Assembly (NCBI GenBank): GCA_028819505.1
Contig: JAPPLH010000101.1
Location: forward strand, 1-42,337
Source of the DNA: Acidimicrobiaceae bacterium
GTDB lineage: Bacteria; Actinomycetota; Acidimicrobiia; Acidimicrobiales; Aldehydirespiratoraceae
Length of the DNA stretch: 42,337 nucleotides
Direction of reading: 5' to 3'
Made by a program: the position numbers and the translations under genes. This document shows, in pieces, positions 1-7,126 of this stretch. Position 1 is the first letter of the stretch. The number at the start of each line of letters is the position of its first letter. The notes beneath the pieces were generated by a model. The model had not been told where the DNA came from and did no database searches. It saw nothing but the letters and a program-made list of their open reading frames with translations.

Positions 1-235
1 CCGGTTCGGTGGTGTCGGCCGGTTCGGGCGCCCGTTCTTCCGGCGCGGGGCTGGTCGGCTCCCCGACGGTCTCCGGGGAACTCGTGTCGTCTGCTGCCGG
101 GTCTGCGGAGGTCGCGGGAGAGGCGGCCGTCGTAGCCGGAGCAGCGGTAGGCGACGGGTCGACGTCGGTTCCATCCCCGCAGCCAGCCGCAATGATCGCG
201 ATCGCAGCCAGCCCCACGACCAGTCGCCTGCGCAC
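1..235 (-). CDS. N-terminal part of a secreted lipoprotein (cut by window edge)
   Basis: The minus strand reads from a GTG at 235 to the window edge without a stop (78 codons). The first residues, VRRRLVVGLAAIAIIAAGC, form a lipoprotein signal peptide with a charged start, a hydrophobic core and a lipobox ending in Cys19. The exported part is rich in Ala, Thr, Pro, Ser and Glu, a low-complexity linker like that of the sortase lipoprotein at 41254-42171. A TATCCT -10 box lies 6 nt upstream of this GTG, which favours this start over the GTG at 241 and suggests its own leaderless transcript. The functional domain lies outside the window, so no function is assigned. Confidence 0.7.
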   Translation of the reverse strand, partial: MRRRLVVGLAAIAIIAAGCGDGTDVDPSPTAAPATTAASPATSADPAADDTSSPETVGEPTSPAPEERAPEPADTTEP

Positions 236-241
236 GGCCAC

Positions 242-247
242 AGGATA
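242..247 (-). promoter_or_regulatory. -10 box (TATCCT) of the lipoprotein gene
   Basis: TANNNT hexamer ending 6 nt before the GTG at 235. It has the same geometry as the other leaderless starts in this window. It overlaps the alternative start at 241, which argues against that start. Confidence 0.4.
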
Positions 248-263
248 TGCAGTCGAGGTTCCT

Positions 264-1418
264 TTAGCGGCGGAGGAGTCGCTTGAGCCGGCGGACGGCG
301 GGCGTCCACAGCCACTCGGGCTCGGTGTACCGGCGGAAGTTCTCGCCGGGCAGGCCGGTGGGGTCGTAGAAGCTCTGGTCGGCGTGCTTGCGCATCTCGC
401 TGGTGCGCTTCAGTATCTGCAGGGTGGCATAGGCCGTCCCCTTGTGGGTCCAGCCCTGCCGCTGGTAGTTCCAGTTGTCGGGGGCCAGGTCCTGCGCCGC
501 GGCGAAGTGCTCCAAGGCCCGCTCGCTGTCGCCGACCGCCTCGAAGTGCAGCGCCAGCTTGAACGTCGCCTCGGCCAGCCGCCTGTCGTCGTCGACGGGC
601 TTGATCCGCTCGGCCAGCTCCCGGCTCGACCAGACGTGCTCGCTGTCGGCGCCCCGCTCGATCCAGTCGCGGGTCGCCTCCGCGAACGAGTCGTCGCCCA
701 GGCGGATCTTGCCCAGGCCGAACCCGACGGTGGTCTCAGCCGGGTACACGCCTTCGTTGCTGCGGACGATCTTCCCGTTCTCGTCGATCCAGGCGGCCGA
801 CGGCACGTTCACCCAGCCGAACATCGAGCTGATCTCATGCGTCGGGTCGATGACGCACCGGTAGGTCGGCGAGGCCCGGTCGAACCACTTGTCGACCACA
901 CCGGGACCCGCCGAGTCCTGGGCCACGCTGATCAGCTCGAACCGGTCCGGGCCGATCGACTCGTAGAGCTCCTGCCAGACCGGCAGGCTGAAGCGGCAGC
1001 CTCACCAGGAGGCCCAGGTGAACAGGACCACCTTGCGGCCCCGCAGGTCTGAGAGCCTCAGCAGGTCGCCGTTGCACTGGGTCACCTCGAAGTCGGGGGC
1101 GATGGCCGATTCCAGCCCCATCCGACGGACCGCGGGCACCGAGCCAAAACTCCACACGTCGCCGTCGCGCGCGTGCTTCTGGCCCAGCATGTCGGCGAAC
1201 TCCGAGTAGTTGAACCACACCCAGTCGTCGGCGTCGGCGATCCACTCCTCGCGCTTGTGCTCCGGCAGCGGCACGCAGATCTCGCCCAGGCACGCGCCCT
1301 CCGGCTTCATCTGCCAGCCGGTGGCGTCGGGGAGCTCGTTGAGCCGCACCCACAGGACCTCGTCGGCGTCGGTCCGCTGGGCGACTTCGTTCGTCTTGCC
1401 GTCGGCGAGGATGATCAC
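264..1418 (-). CDS. Thioredoxin-like (TlpA/ResA/redoxin-type) selenoprotein with in-frame UGA
   Basis: One reading frame of 384 residues is interrupted only by a UGA at 1004-1002 (codon 139). The frame continues unchanged on both sides. Around the UGA it reads TWASW-Sec-GCRFSLPVW, the position of the redox-active Cys of a thioredoxin fold, with Cys141 as the likely resolving residue. A hairpin 15 nt after the UGA has a GGUCU loop, as in the E. coli fdhF SECIS. The N-terminal 100 residues contain a CLGEIC pair; the C-terminal 200 residues complete a redoxin fold and end in a helical, TPR-like stretch. The start is GTG 1418, with GGAG five nt upstream. The likely role is a thiol/selenol peroxidase or reductase; its substrate is unknown. 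SelA, SelB and tRNA-Sec are not in the window. A nonsense mutation is the alternative, but the SECIS-like hairpin makes that less likely. Confidence 0.85.
971..987 (-). promoter_or_regulatory. Bacterial SECIS-like hairpin
   Basis: On the minus strand the stem CCTGCC / GGCAGG (6 bp, perfect) closes a 5-nt loop GGTCT. The stem begins just after a 14-nt spacer behind the UGA (15 nt to the inner 5-bp stem). Bacterial SECIS elements lie inside the coding sequence just after the UGA and need a GU in the apical loop to bind SelB; this loop has it. It is within the coding region of the selenoprotein. Confidence 0.75.
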
Positions 1419-1512
1419 GATTGCTCCGCGCGGGCCGATCCGCCCGGCTGGGCGGGTGCTTCGCCGGGCAACAGTAGTTGCTGGCACAGAGTTCTACCGG
1501 TGTCAGATGCTT

Positions 1513-2340
1513 TCACGGCCAGTGCACGCCGGGGTAGGGGTTCGGGTTCGCGGCGGACCAGTCGTGCAGGTGGCGTGCCAGGGCGGGGGCCAGCGCCGAG
1601 CCGCGTGGGTGCTGGTGCTTCCGGACGAAGACGACCGGCACGCACGGCGCGCCCGCGGCGAGCCCGTCGTTGGTGATCGTGGCGAAGTCCGCGAGGTTCT
1701 CCGTCACGATGACGCTTTGGTACTCGACGGCTGCCTCGTAGACCGTGTCGTCATCGCTGCCTCCGAGTCCTGCCTCGGCAACGCTGAGGGCCTCATCGCG
1801 AGGCTGTAGGGCGTGAGATCCATGATGTCCCAGGGCTGCTCGAAGGTGACGAACGGCTGTCCTCGACATTTGGACATCGAGAAGTGCCCCTCGGGTGACG
1901 ATGCCGTCCCTCCAGGCCTCGATCCCGCCGAAGGCTGCTCCGTTGAAGGCGATCTCCTCATCGGGATCACGGCCGTTCCACATGCCGGATTCTGACCACA
2001 AATGGCAAAGAGCGGCCACGTGCGTCAGTGGCAGTCCGTGGCAGTTGACGCCTATGAAGTCGACCGCCATCCCTCCCCCCGGATCTCGAGGGAATCGCTG
2101 CATGAAGTGGCGGGCCGGGTGCGGATTGTCCGGTCCCGGCCCTGTCGGGATGGGCCGGCTCAGCGACACTGTCCGGCCCGTGCGCACCACGGCCGCCGAC
2201 TTCCGCCTCTTCTCGGCCGTGATCAGGTTGAGCGCCCCCAGCTCGTCGTCGTGCCCCCATCGTCCCCAGTTGCGATGCTCGGCCGGGTAGGCGTTGATGT
2301 CCTCGGCCGTCAATCGATCGTCGGCAGTGGTGTCTGACAT
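1513..2340 (-). CDS. Chimeric ORF: N-terminal half of a cyclase-family protein joined to a DUF5615-like PIN toxin
   Basis: Residues 1-155 match the cyclase/kynurenine-formamidase-like family (start with NWGRWGHDDELGALNLIT; metal-site region around NCHGLPLTHVAALCH). The catalytic C-terminal half of that family is missing. From about residue 152 (LLDVQMSRTAVRHL) to 275 the sequence looks like a PIN-like DUF5615 toxin, with IVTENLADFATI as the usual core strand and acidic residue. The switch occurs near nucleotide 1880 at a shared LLDV word. The start is ATG 2340 with AGGAG five nt upstream. No antitoxin gene of the usual small type is present. Both halves are probably remnants joined by a deletion, so the product may be inactive or may act only as a PIN nuclease. 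Confidence 0.6.
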   Translation of the reverse strand: MSDTTADDRLTAEDINAYPAEHRNWGRWGHDDELGALNLITAEKRRKSAAVVRTGRTVSLSRPIPTGPGPDNPHPARHFMQRFPRDPGGGMAVDFIGVNCHGLPLTHVAALCHLWSESGMWNGRDPDEEIAFNGAAFGGIEAWRDGIVTRGALLDVQMSRTAVRHLRAALGHHGSHALQPRDEALSVAEAGLGGSDDDTVYEAAVEYQSVIVTENLADFATITNDGLAAGAPCVPVVFVRKHQHPRGSALAPALARHLHDWSAANPNPYPGVHWP

Positions 2341-2382
2341 CGCAACTCCTAGACGCTCACTTACCGTGTCGTTATTCGCCCG

Positions 2383-2413
2383 TTTGACACGCTAAATTAC
2401 TGAGCGTGTCAAA
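2383..2413. promoter_or_regulatory. Inverted-repeat operator in the divergent cyclase/fic promoter region
   Basis: TTTGACACGCT (2383-2393) and AGCGTGTCAAA (2403-2413) are perfect 11-bp arms around a 9-bp AT-rich spacer. A third half-site, GTTTGGCACGCTAA, lies at 2423-2436 and differs by one base from GTTTGACACGCTAA at 2382-2395. The sites lie between divergent genes and overlap the upstream GTG of the fic frame, so the ATG at 2451 is the better fic start. A likely binder is the winged-helix C-terminal domain of the Fic protein itself (inference). Confidence 0.65.
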
Positions 2414-2450
2414 CAGGCCGAAGTTTGGCACGCTAACGGGAGTTCGGCGC

Positions 2451-3845
2451 ATGGGCAGATACGTCTCTCAGAAATGGGACGGCAACCCGCAAGCACTGTG
2501 CGCGAGAGACCGGCGCGGTGGCCGCTTCGACGCCTACGTCCCTCATCGGTTGGAGGGCTGGCAGCCACTACTGTCAGCCGACGTCGTTGCGTTCCTGGGC
2601 GAGACCGAACGCGTGTTGGTGGACACGGCTAGCCGGTTGCAGCCCCGCGTTGGCGGTGACATCTGCCTTTGGGCCGAGTCTCTCGGTTCGTCCCACATCG
2701 AGGGAGTGGCTCCCACCCCCAAGCGAGTTGTGCAGGCACTAGCGAAGCGACAGCACACAGGCGAAGGCGCTACCCATGGAGCGGTGGCTGAGGTCATCGG
2801 CAACATTGATGCCACCGCCCAAGCGCAGCAGATGCTGGCGCAACGCCAGGATCTGCGTTTGGAGACCCTGCTGGACGCTCACCGGACCCTGATGGCCGCG
2901 TCGCCCACCCCCCACTTCGGCGGGGTGGTGCGTTCTGACCAGAACTGGATCGGCGGGAACGACTGGCACCCGCTCGAGAGCGTGTTCGTGCCACCCCCAC
3001 CAGAGATGTGCCTGCCATTGCTGGAGGATCTGATCGTGTACCTGCGTGGGGAAGAGCACCCGCCGATGCTGCAAGCCGCGGTCGCGCATGTCCAGTTCGA
3101 GACGGTTCACCCGTTCGGCGACGGGAACGGCCGCGCTGGCCGCGCCGTGCTCTACGGCGTGCTCAAGCATCGCTGCGTGCCCGGCGGCATGATGCCACCG
3201 GTCAGCTTGGCGTTGTCCCGCAACCGGGATGCGTACCTTGACGCTCTCGCAGAGTTCCAGACCTATGTCGGGGACGCAGACCATCCGCGCCGTTCAGAGG
3301 CGCTGACGCGGTGGCTGGAGGTTCTTGCCGACGCCGTGCAGAAATCGAGCGCAGCAGTGGTCCGGTATCAGCAGGCGATCGGCACTCTGCAGAACCACTG
3401 GCGGGCCGCTGTCGGTGGCCGCAAGAAGCGCTCCGTCGCGGCGGCGGTCATCGACTATCTCTCCGCCAACCCGTCGGTGACCGCAAAGACGCTGGCCGAT
3501 GCGACCGGGTTCTCACAGCGACGATGCGGGGATGCGCTGCGCCGCCTGGAGGTAGCCGGTGTGGTGAGGGGCCGCTCCGCGGGGCCCTTGCTGCGCGTGT
3601 ACGACGCCGACAAGGTGTTTGAGGCATTCAACGTGATGTCCTCGACCGTGTGCGATGCCAAGGCATCGGGCAGCGACTACGCGCCGTTGTTGGCTGATCC
3701 GCTGCTGGTGGGCAGCCGCGACGTGTCCACGACCCGCTCGCCTACGGGTCTATGCCCACGCAATGTGAAGTCCACCGGCTTGCCTTGCGGGCTCGTCCGC
3801 AACCACAAGGGCCACTGCCGTCACCTGCCGCACCGCAAGACATGA
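2451..3845 (+). CDS. Fic-family protein (AMP transferase) with C-terminal winged helix
   Basis: Fic proteins transfer AMP from ATP to hydroxyl side chains of target proteins. The catalytic motif HPFGDGNGRAGR starts at His220. An N-terminal inhibitory helix motif, SSHIEG at residues 80-85, fits the (S/T)xxxE(G/N) rule of self-inhibited class II Fic proteins. After the Fic core comes a segment with helix-turn-helix character (VTAKTLADATGFSQRRCGDALRRLEVAGVVRG region, about residues 345-380), so the protein may bind its own operator. The last 60 residues contain CPRNV and CGLVRNHKGHC, a Cys/His-rich tail of unknown role. ATG 2451 has GGGAG eight nt upstream; an in-frame GTG at 2406 lies inside the operator. 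The length of 464 residues is usual for Fic proteins with an added wHTH. Confidence 0.88.
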   Translation: MGRYVSQKWDGNPQALCARDRRGGRFDAYVPHRLEGWQPLLSADVVAFLGETERVLVDTASRLQPRVGGDICLWAESLGSSHIEGVAPTPKRVVQALAKRQHTGEGATHGAVAEVIGNIDATAQAQQMLAQRQDLRLETLLDAHRTLMAASPTPHFGGVVRSDQNWIGGNDWHPLESVFVPPPPEMCLPLLEDLIVYLRGEEHPPMLQAAVAHVQFETVHPFGDGNGRAGRAVLYGVLKHRCVPGGMMPPVSLALSRNRDAYLDALAEFQTYVGDADHPRRSEALTRWLEVLADAVQKSSAAVVRYQQAIGTLQNHWRAAVGGRKKRSVAAAVIDYLSANPSVTAKTLADATGFSQRRCGDALRRLEVAGVVRGRSAGPLLRVYDADKVFEAFNVMSSTVCDAKASGSDYAPLLADPLLVGSRDVSTTRSPTGLCPRNVKSTGLPCGLVRNHKGHCRHLPHRKT

Positions 3846-3853
3846 GAGCTCTC

Positions 3854-3872
3854 CCGGCCGGTTGTCGGCCGG
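3854..3872. terminator. Hairpin between convergent fic and endonuclease remnant
   Basis: CCGGCCG and CGGCCGG form a perfect 7-bp stem with loop GTTGT, 9 bp after the fic stop. There is no T tract, as is common for GC-rich actinobacterial terminators. It may serve both directions. Confidence 0.45.
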
Positions 3873-3912
3873 ACGATCCCTCGGGCGTCGTCGGCGCGTG
3901 TGGCGTTGGTCG

Positions 3913-4500
3913 TCACGGCGAGGTGTTGGCGTGGCCGTGGCGTGGCTGGTGGGCGCCGTGTTCGTCCAGGCCTACGTAGACGTCGTCGGTTTCGACTTGC
4001 GAGCTGCTCGGCTTGCCGTCGATGGCGTTGGTGATGGTGATGCTTGTGCGCAGGTGGCTCTGGAGGGGGTAGCAGGCGAGGCCGGTGAACACATCGAGCA
4101 GTCGGTTGTACCGGACCCGGGCCAACAGGGCCTGTTCGTCCGTCAGGGAGTACTTGGAGATGACGCCGGGTGTGGCGTCGGGTAGGCGGATCGTCCGAAG
4201 GCCCTTGCGTGGCTCGATGAGATTGAAGGGCACGGACCGCAGCGTGTAGACGGCGTTGCCGCCGGGGAAGATTGCCCATTCACGGCCCGGTGGTGCTGTT
4301 CGTCGGATGGAGTCGGGAAGCGGCACCCGGTAGCGCAGCGAGTACACGATGTCACCGAGATTCTTAGGGCGGGGTGCGTTCAGCGCTTCGGCGGCAGAAA
4401 TCAAGTCGTCTCGTGTGAAGGTCACGTGATCGTCACCTGGATTGTGGCGCTGGGCGAAGATCCACTCGATGATCTGCTGCGCCAGGCTCGCCGTGGACAT
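3913..4500 (-). pseudogene. Type II restriction endonuclease, C-terminally truncated
   Basis: The 195-residue frame starts like the endonucleases encoded next to this methyltransferase type (ITNAIDGKPSSSQVETDDVYVGLDEHGAH). In relatives the next strand carries the QAKG-type catalytic residues of the PD-(D/E)xK fold. Here the frame instead runs into a His/Pro/Arg-rich tail (HQPRHGHANTSP) and stops, so the nuclease centre is missing. It lies 36 bp downstream of the methyltransferase on the same strand, as in a restriction-modification operon. Loss of the nuclease would leave the methyltransferase as an orphan. Family assignment is from remembered similarity and could be wrong; the abrupt change of composition at the end is directly visible. 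Confidence 0.6.
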
Positions 4501-4536
4501 GTCAGGCCAGTCCTTCGGCGGGAGTCTGCGAGAACC

Positions 4537-5961
4537 TCATCGGTGGCTGGCGGCGGCTGCGGCGCCTGGCCATCTCAGCACCAGTACTTCCTCTCGGAGT
4601 TGCTCTCGTGTTGCTGTGGCGTGGCGGGTGCGGAACAGGTCGATTGACTCGACGTCGTATCCGGCGCGCTCGGCGATCTCGGCCAGGATCTGACCGGTGC
4701 GGATCATGACTCTCAGATAGGAGGCTTGGTCGCCTACCACGTACGCGAGCCGGGCTCCGGGCTTGAGCACGCGGCTCAACGAGACGAGGTGACGGGCCAT
4801 CCCCCCGAAGTACAGCTTCGTGACCCGGTGGTACATGCGCTCGAATCCCGAGTCTTTGCCGAGTTCGATGCGGCGCGCCTCTATCGCTGAGGCGATCCGT
4901 TCGACCTCGGCGTCGTTTCGAACCCAGGCGTCGTCAGCGTCGTCGCGGTAGACGCCGCGGGTGTTGGACCTCACTAGGCCCTTCTTCATCGCCTGAAGGT
5001 CCGACCGGCTGCTGAGATAGCCCAGAAGCACCGACTCGAGGCGCACTGTGCGCGAGTAGTCCTTCTCGTTCGGATACGGCGGCGAGGTGATGACCGCATC
5101 GACACTGCTGGGCTCCAGGAGTTCGCCGACCATTCGCGCATCTGCGTCCAGGGCGACAGCCGAGGTGGCGGCGCGTGGCCGGAGCTGGCGCAGGTCGGCG
5201 CACATGGTCTGCACGCGCTCAAGCCACACCGACACCACCGGAGCGTCGAGCTTGACCGTTCCGAGGCCCACCTCTGGCCCGAAGCGCAGATTGCCGACCT
5301 CCACCGGCAGGATCCGAGCCAGCGCGAGCCGCTCGTGGCCAGCAAAGGCCGAGTCGTATTCGCCGTCGAGGGCGTCACGCAACACCAGCACCTTGTGAAG
5401 CGGCAGAGCGCTGATGGAGTCCTTGAGCAGCAGCTTCGCGCTCGCGGCGGGAAGCCTCCGCAGCCGCACTCCCCGCGGGACCGATGACGCCGGCTCATCG
5501 GAGATGCCGTCCGCGGCCAACATGGCGAGCGCCTTCTCGGCCACGAGTTCGGCGTGCTTGAGCAACTCGTCAGGATCTGGAGTCCAGTCGACCTTGGTGG
5601 AGGCTGCGAGCCGGGACAGCGGCACCGCTTCGAGGCCACAGCTAGGCACGCCGAGCTTCTTCGCCTCCACAATGGTCGTGCCCGTGCCGCAGAACGGGTC
5701 GAGAACCCGGCTGTCGGCGTCGAGCGCGAACCGCTGGGCATAATCGCGAACGAGGTGGGGCGGAAACGACAGCACGAAGCGGTACCAGTCGTGTGCGGGG
5801 GCGTCCCGCGCCAACAGCGTGTTCATGGCGCCGTTGGTGCGTGGCCGCGCGGCAGAGGCCATGTCGGCCACCGTAGACCACGACTCGCTCCCAGGAAGGG
5901 CAATCGGTCGAGCGGTACTCCCAGTCGACGAAGCGGGCGTTGAAACATGACGGCCGGACAT
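4537..5961 (-). CDS. DNA methyltransferase (N4-cytosine or N6-adenine type)
   Basis: The protein has the SAM-binding motif DPFCGTGTT (motif I) followed by the catalytic TSPPYPNEKDYSR (motif IV), in the I-then-IV order. SPPY is the amino-methyltransferase signature and is most common in N4-cytosine enzymes. A late segment, LKPGARLAYVVGD, is typical of the C-terminal strands of the fold. The start is ATG 5961 with AAGGAGG just upstream, giving 474 residues; an earlier ATG at 6015 has no ribosome site. A 14-bp palindrome resembling a LexA box lies between this site and ssrA. The partner nuclease downstream is truncated, so this is probably a surviving half of a restriction-modification system. 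The recognition sequence is not predictable. Confidence 0.85.
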   Translation of the reverse strand: MSGRHVSTPASSTGSTARPIALPGSESWSTVADMASAARPRTNGAMNTLLARDAPAHDWYRFVLSFPPHLVRDYAQRFALDADSRVLDPFCGTGTTIVEAKKLGVPSCGLEAVPLSRLAASTKVDWTPDPDELLKHAELVAEKALAMLAADGISDEPASSVPRGVRLRRLPAASAKLLLKDSISALPLHKVLVLRDALDGEYDSAFAGHERLALARILPVEVGNLRFGPEVGLGTVKLDAPVVSVWLERVQTMCADLRQLRPRAATSAVALDADARMVGELLEPSSVDAVITSPPYPNEKDYSRTVRLESVLLGYLSSRSDLQAMKKGLVRSNTRGVYRDDADDAWVRNDAEVERIASAIEARRIELGKDSGFERMYHRVTKLYFGGMARHLVSLSRVLKPGARLAYVVGDQASYLRVMIRTGQILAEIAERAGYDVESIDLFRTRHATATREQLREEVLVLRWPGAAAAASHR

Positions 5962-5978
5962 CCGCAACCTCCTTGAAG

Positions 5979-5992
5979 CGAACAGCTGTTCG
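5979..5992. promoter_or_regulatory. LexA (SOS)-box-like palindrome upstream of the methyltransferase
   Basis: CGAACAGCTGTTCG is a perfect 14-bp palindrome and fits the Gram-positive/actinobacterial SOS box CGAAC-N4-GTTCG. It ends 5 bp upstream of the AAGGAGG ribosome site of the methyltransferase. It could bind LexA, or a restriction-modification control protein; no C-protein gene is visible nearby. Confidence 0.55.
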
Positions 5993-6048
5993 ACAGTAGG
6001 GCTTGGCTGTGACATCCAGCTTGAGGTTGAAGACCGTGCTTACCTGGG

Positions 6049-6445
6049 TGGTGGAGCTGGGGAGAATCGAACTCCCGTCCGTCGGGCGGATACCGGGCTC
6101 GCTACGACCATTCCCGAGTCTGCGGCTTGCGGCTGCCGCCACGCCGGGTCGTGCGGATCGGAGGATCCGGCCGCCGGATCTTTCTCCGGTGCCAGCGGTC
6201 TTTGCCAGCTGTCGGCGGGTCTCTCCCCGCCGTCCACCCCTGCTTCTGGTGCCAGGCTGCAGCGGTCCGGCCCCGCGTGCCATTGCTGGTCGCGATGATT
6301 CTCGGCTGCTAGATCAGGTCTGATCAGGCGACGAGAACGAGAGCGTCGTCTTCGGCGTCTCTTCGGTTGCCCCGTTTAAGGAGTCTGAGCAACTCCGGTC
6401 GCACTCCGCGGCCTCCTGGTCCCGACGTCGAAACCGGTCAGCCCC
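6049..6445 (-). ncRNA. ssrA: tmRNA
   Basis: The 5' end GGGGCTGACCGGTTTCGAC (6445 downward) and the 3' end CAGCTCC-A-CCA (to 6049) pair as a 7-bp acceptor stem and carry an encoded CCA. A T-arm GGGAG-TTCGATT-CTCCC precedes it. The tag frame at 6371-6324 reads GNRRDAEDDALVLVA then TGA, ending in a hydrophobic degron (ALVLVA) instead of the common ALAA. The resume codon is inferred. A GATCAG/CTGATC hairpin follows the tag stop, as expected for helix 5. tmRNA rescues stalled ribosomes with SmpB, whose gene is 0.7 kb upstream on the same strand. The length of 397 nt is normal. The accessory block starts just beyond its 3' end. Confidence 0.95.
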
Positions 6446-6470
6446 TCGTGCAGTCTCTTTTCAAGCTGCC

Positions 6471-6484
6471 GTCCCCGAAGGGAC
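6471..6484 (-). terminator. UUCG-tetraloop hairpin between the PQ-loop gene and ssrA
   Basis: On the minus strand GUCCC-UUCG-GGGAC is a 5-bp stem with a C(UUCG)G tetraloop, 25 nt before the tmRNA 5' end. It may end transcription of smpB/PQ-loop or mark a processing site in a tmRNA precursor. A TATCAT hexamer at 6495-6490 could be the -10 box of such a precursor. Confidence 0.4.
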
Positions 6485-6511
6485 CAACCATGATACTCAG
6501 GCGACCGACAC

Positions 6512-7126
6512 TCAGACCCCGGGACTGAGCGCGGCGCGGATCCGGTCGCGGGTCAGCCACAGCCGCAGCAGCACCAGGACCGCCAGGAGCATCGCGGTCG
6601 ACCCGTACACCATGATCGGCACCGCGGCCACCAGCACTCCGTAGAGGCCCCACTTGAAGCCCTCCAACACCGTCAGCCACCACGTGCCGGGGGACACCCC
6701 GGCCGGGGCGTAGGTGCGCCACGCCGCGATCAGCGCCGGTCCGAGATACAGCCCGTTGGACAGGCCCAGCACCGTGCCCAGCACCGTCCAGCCCGCCGCC
6801 TGCTGGATCACCACGCTGGCCACCATCACGGCTGCGCCGATCAGCAGGGAGGCGCGCACGCTCACGCCGTTGCGGTACAGCAGGAACAGCGCCAGCCCGA
6901 AGCTGGAGATGGCGGCGATGATCGACGGGATCGTCTCCCAGAACTCGTTCTCCACCACGTAGGCGAGCCAGCCCACGTTGATGGTCATGCCGGCCGCGGC
7001 CCAGACGGGTGACACGCCCTCGGTGCGTCCCGTGCGGATGAGCCTCGCGATCTGGGGGATGATCTGCACGAACGTCACCCCGTTGGCGACGACGGCGACC
7101 CAGAAGGCGAGCTCCTGCCGGCTCAT
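6512..7126 (-). CDS. PQ-loop (SWEET/SemiSWEET-like) membrane protein
   Basis: A 204-residue, almost entirely hydrophobic protein with about seven membrane segments. The first repeat has VQIIPQIARLIRTGRTEGVSP, whose PQ pair is the hallmark of the family. The second half has a matching GLYLGPALIAAW ... AGVSP, with PA in place of PQ, so it looks like two fused three-helix repeats. Family members move small solutes such as sugars or amino acids; the substrate here is unknown. The start ATG 7126 overlaps the smpB stop (ATGA), showing translational coupling. The frame stays open far upstream, but that part is the antisense-free shadow of smpB in another frame and was left out. Confidence 0.8.
   Translation of the reverse strand: MSRQELAFWVAVVANGVTFVQIIPQIARLIRTGRTEGVSPVWAAAGMTINVGWLAYVVENEFWETIPSIIAAISSFGLALFLLYRNGVSVRASLLIGAAVMVASVVIQQAAGWTVLGTVLGLSNGLYLGPALIAAWRTYAPAGVSPGTWWLTVLEGFKWGLYGVLVAAVPIMVYGSTAMLLAVLVLLRLWLTRDRIRAALSPGV

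Noticed and set aside
1002-1004. UGA taken as a nonsense mutation that splits a gene
   Set aside because: The hairpin with GGUCU loop, the Cys position and the intact downstream frame fit selenocysteine better; kept as the alternative.
9-1052. 347-codon plus-strand frame
   Set aside because: Antisense to the lipoprotein and selenoprotein; Val/Gly/Leu-rich shadow.
6313-6369. Alternative tmRNA tag frame beginning GCA ACC GAA
   Set aside because: It gives ATEETPKTTLSFSSPDQT, without a hydrophobic end; the ALVLVA frame fits proteolysis tags better.
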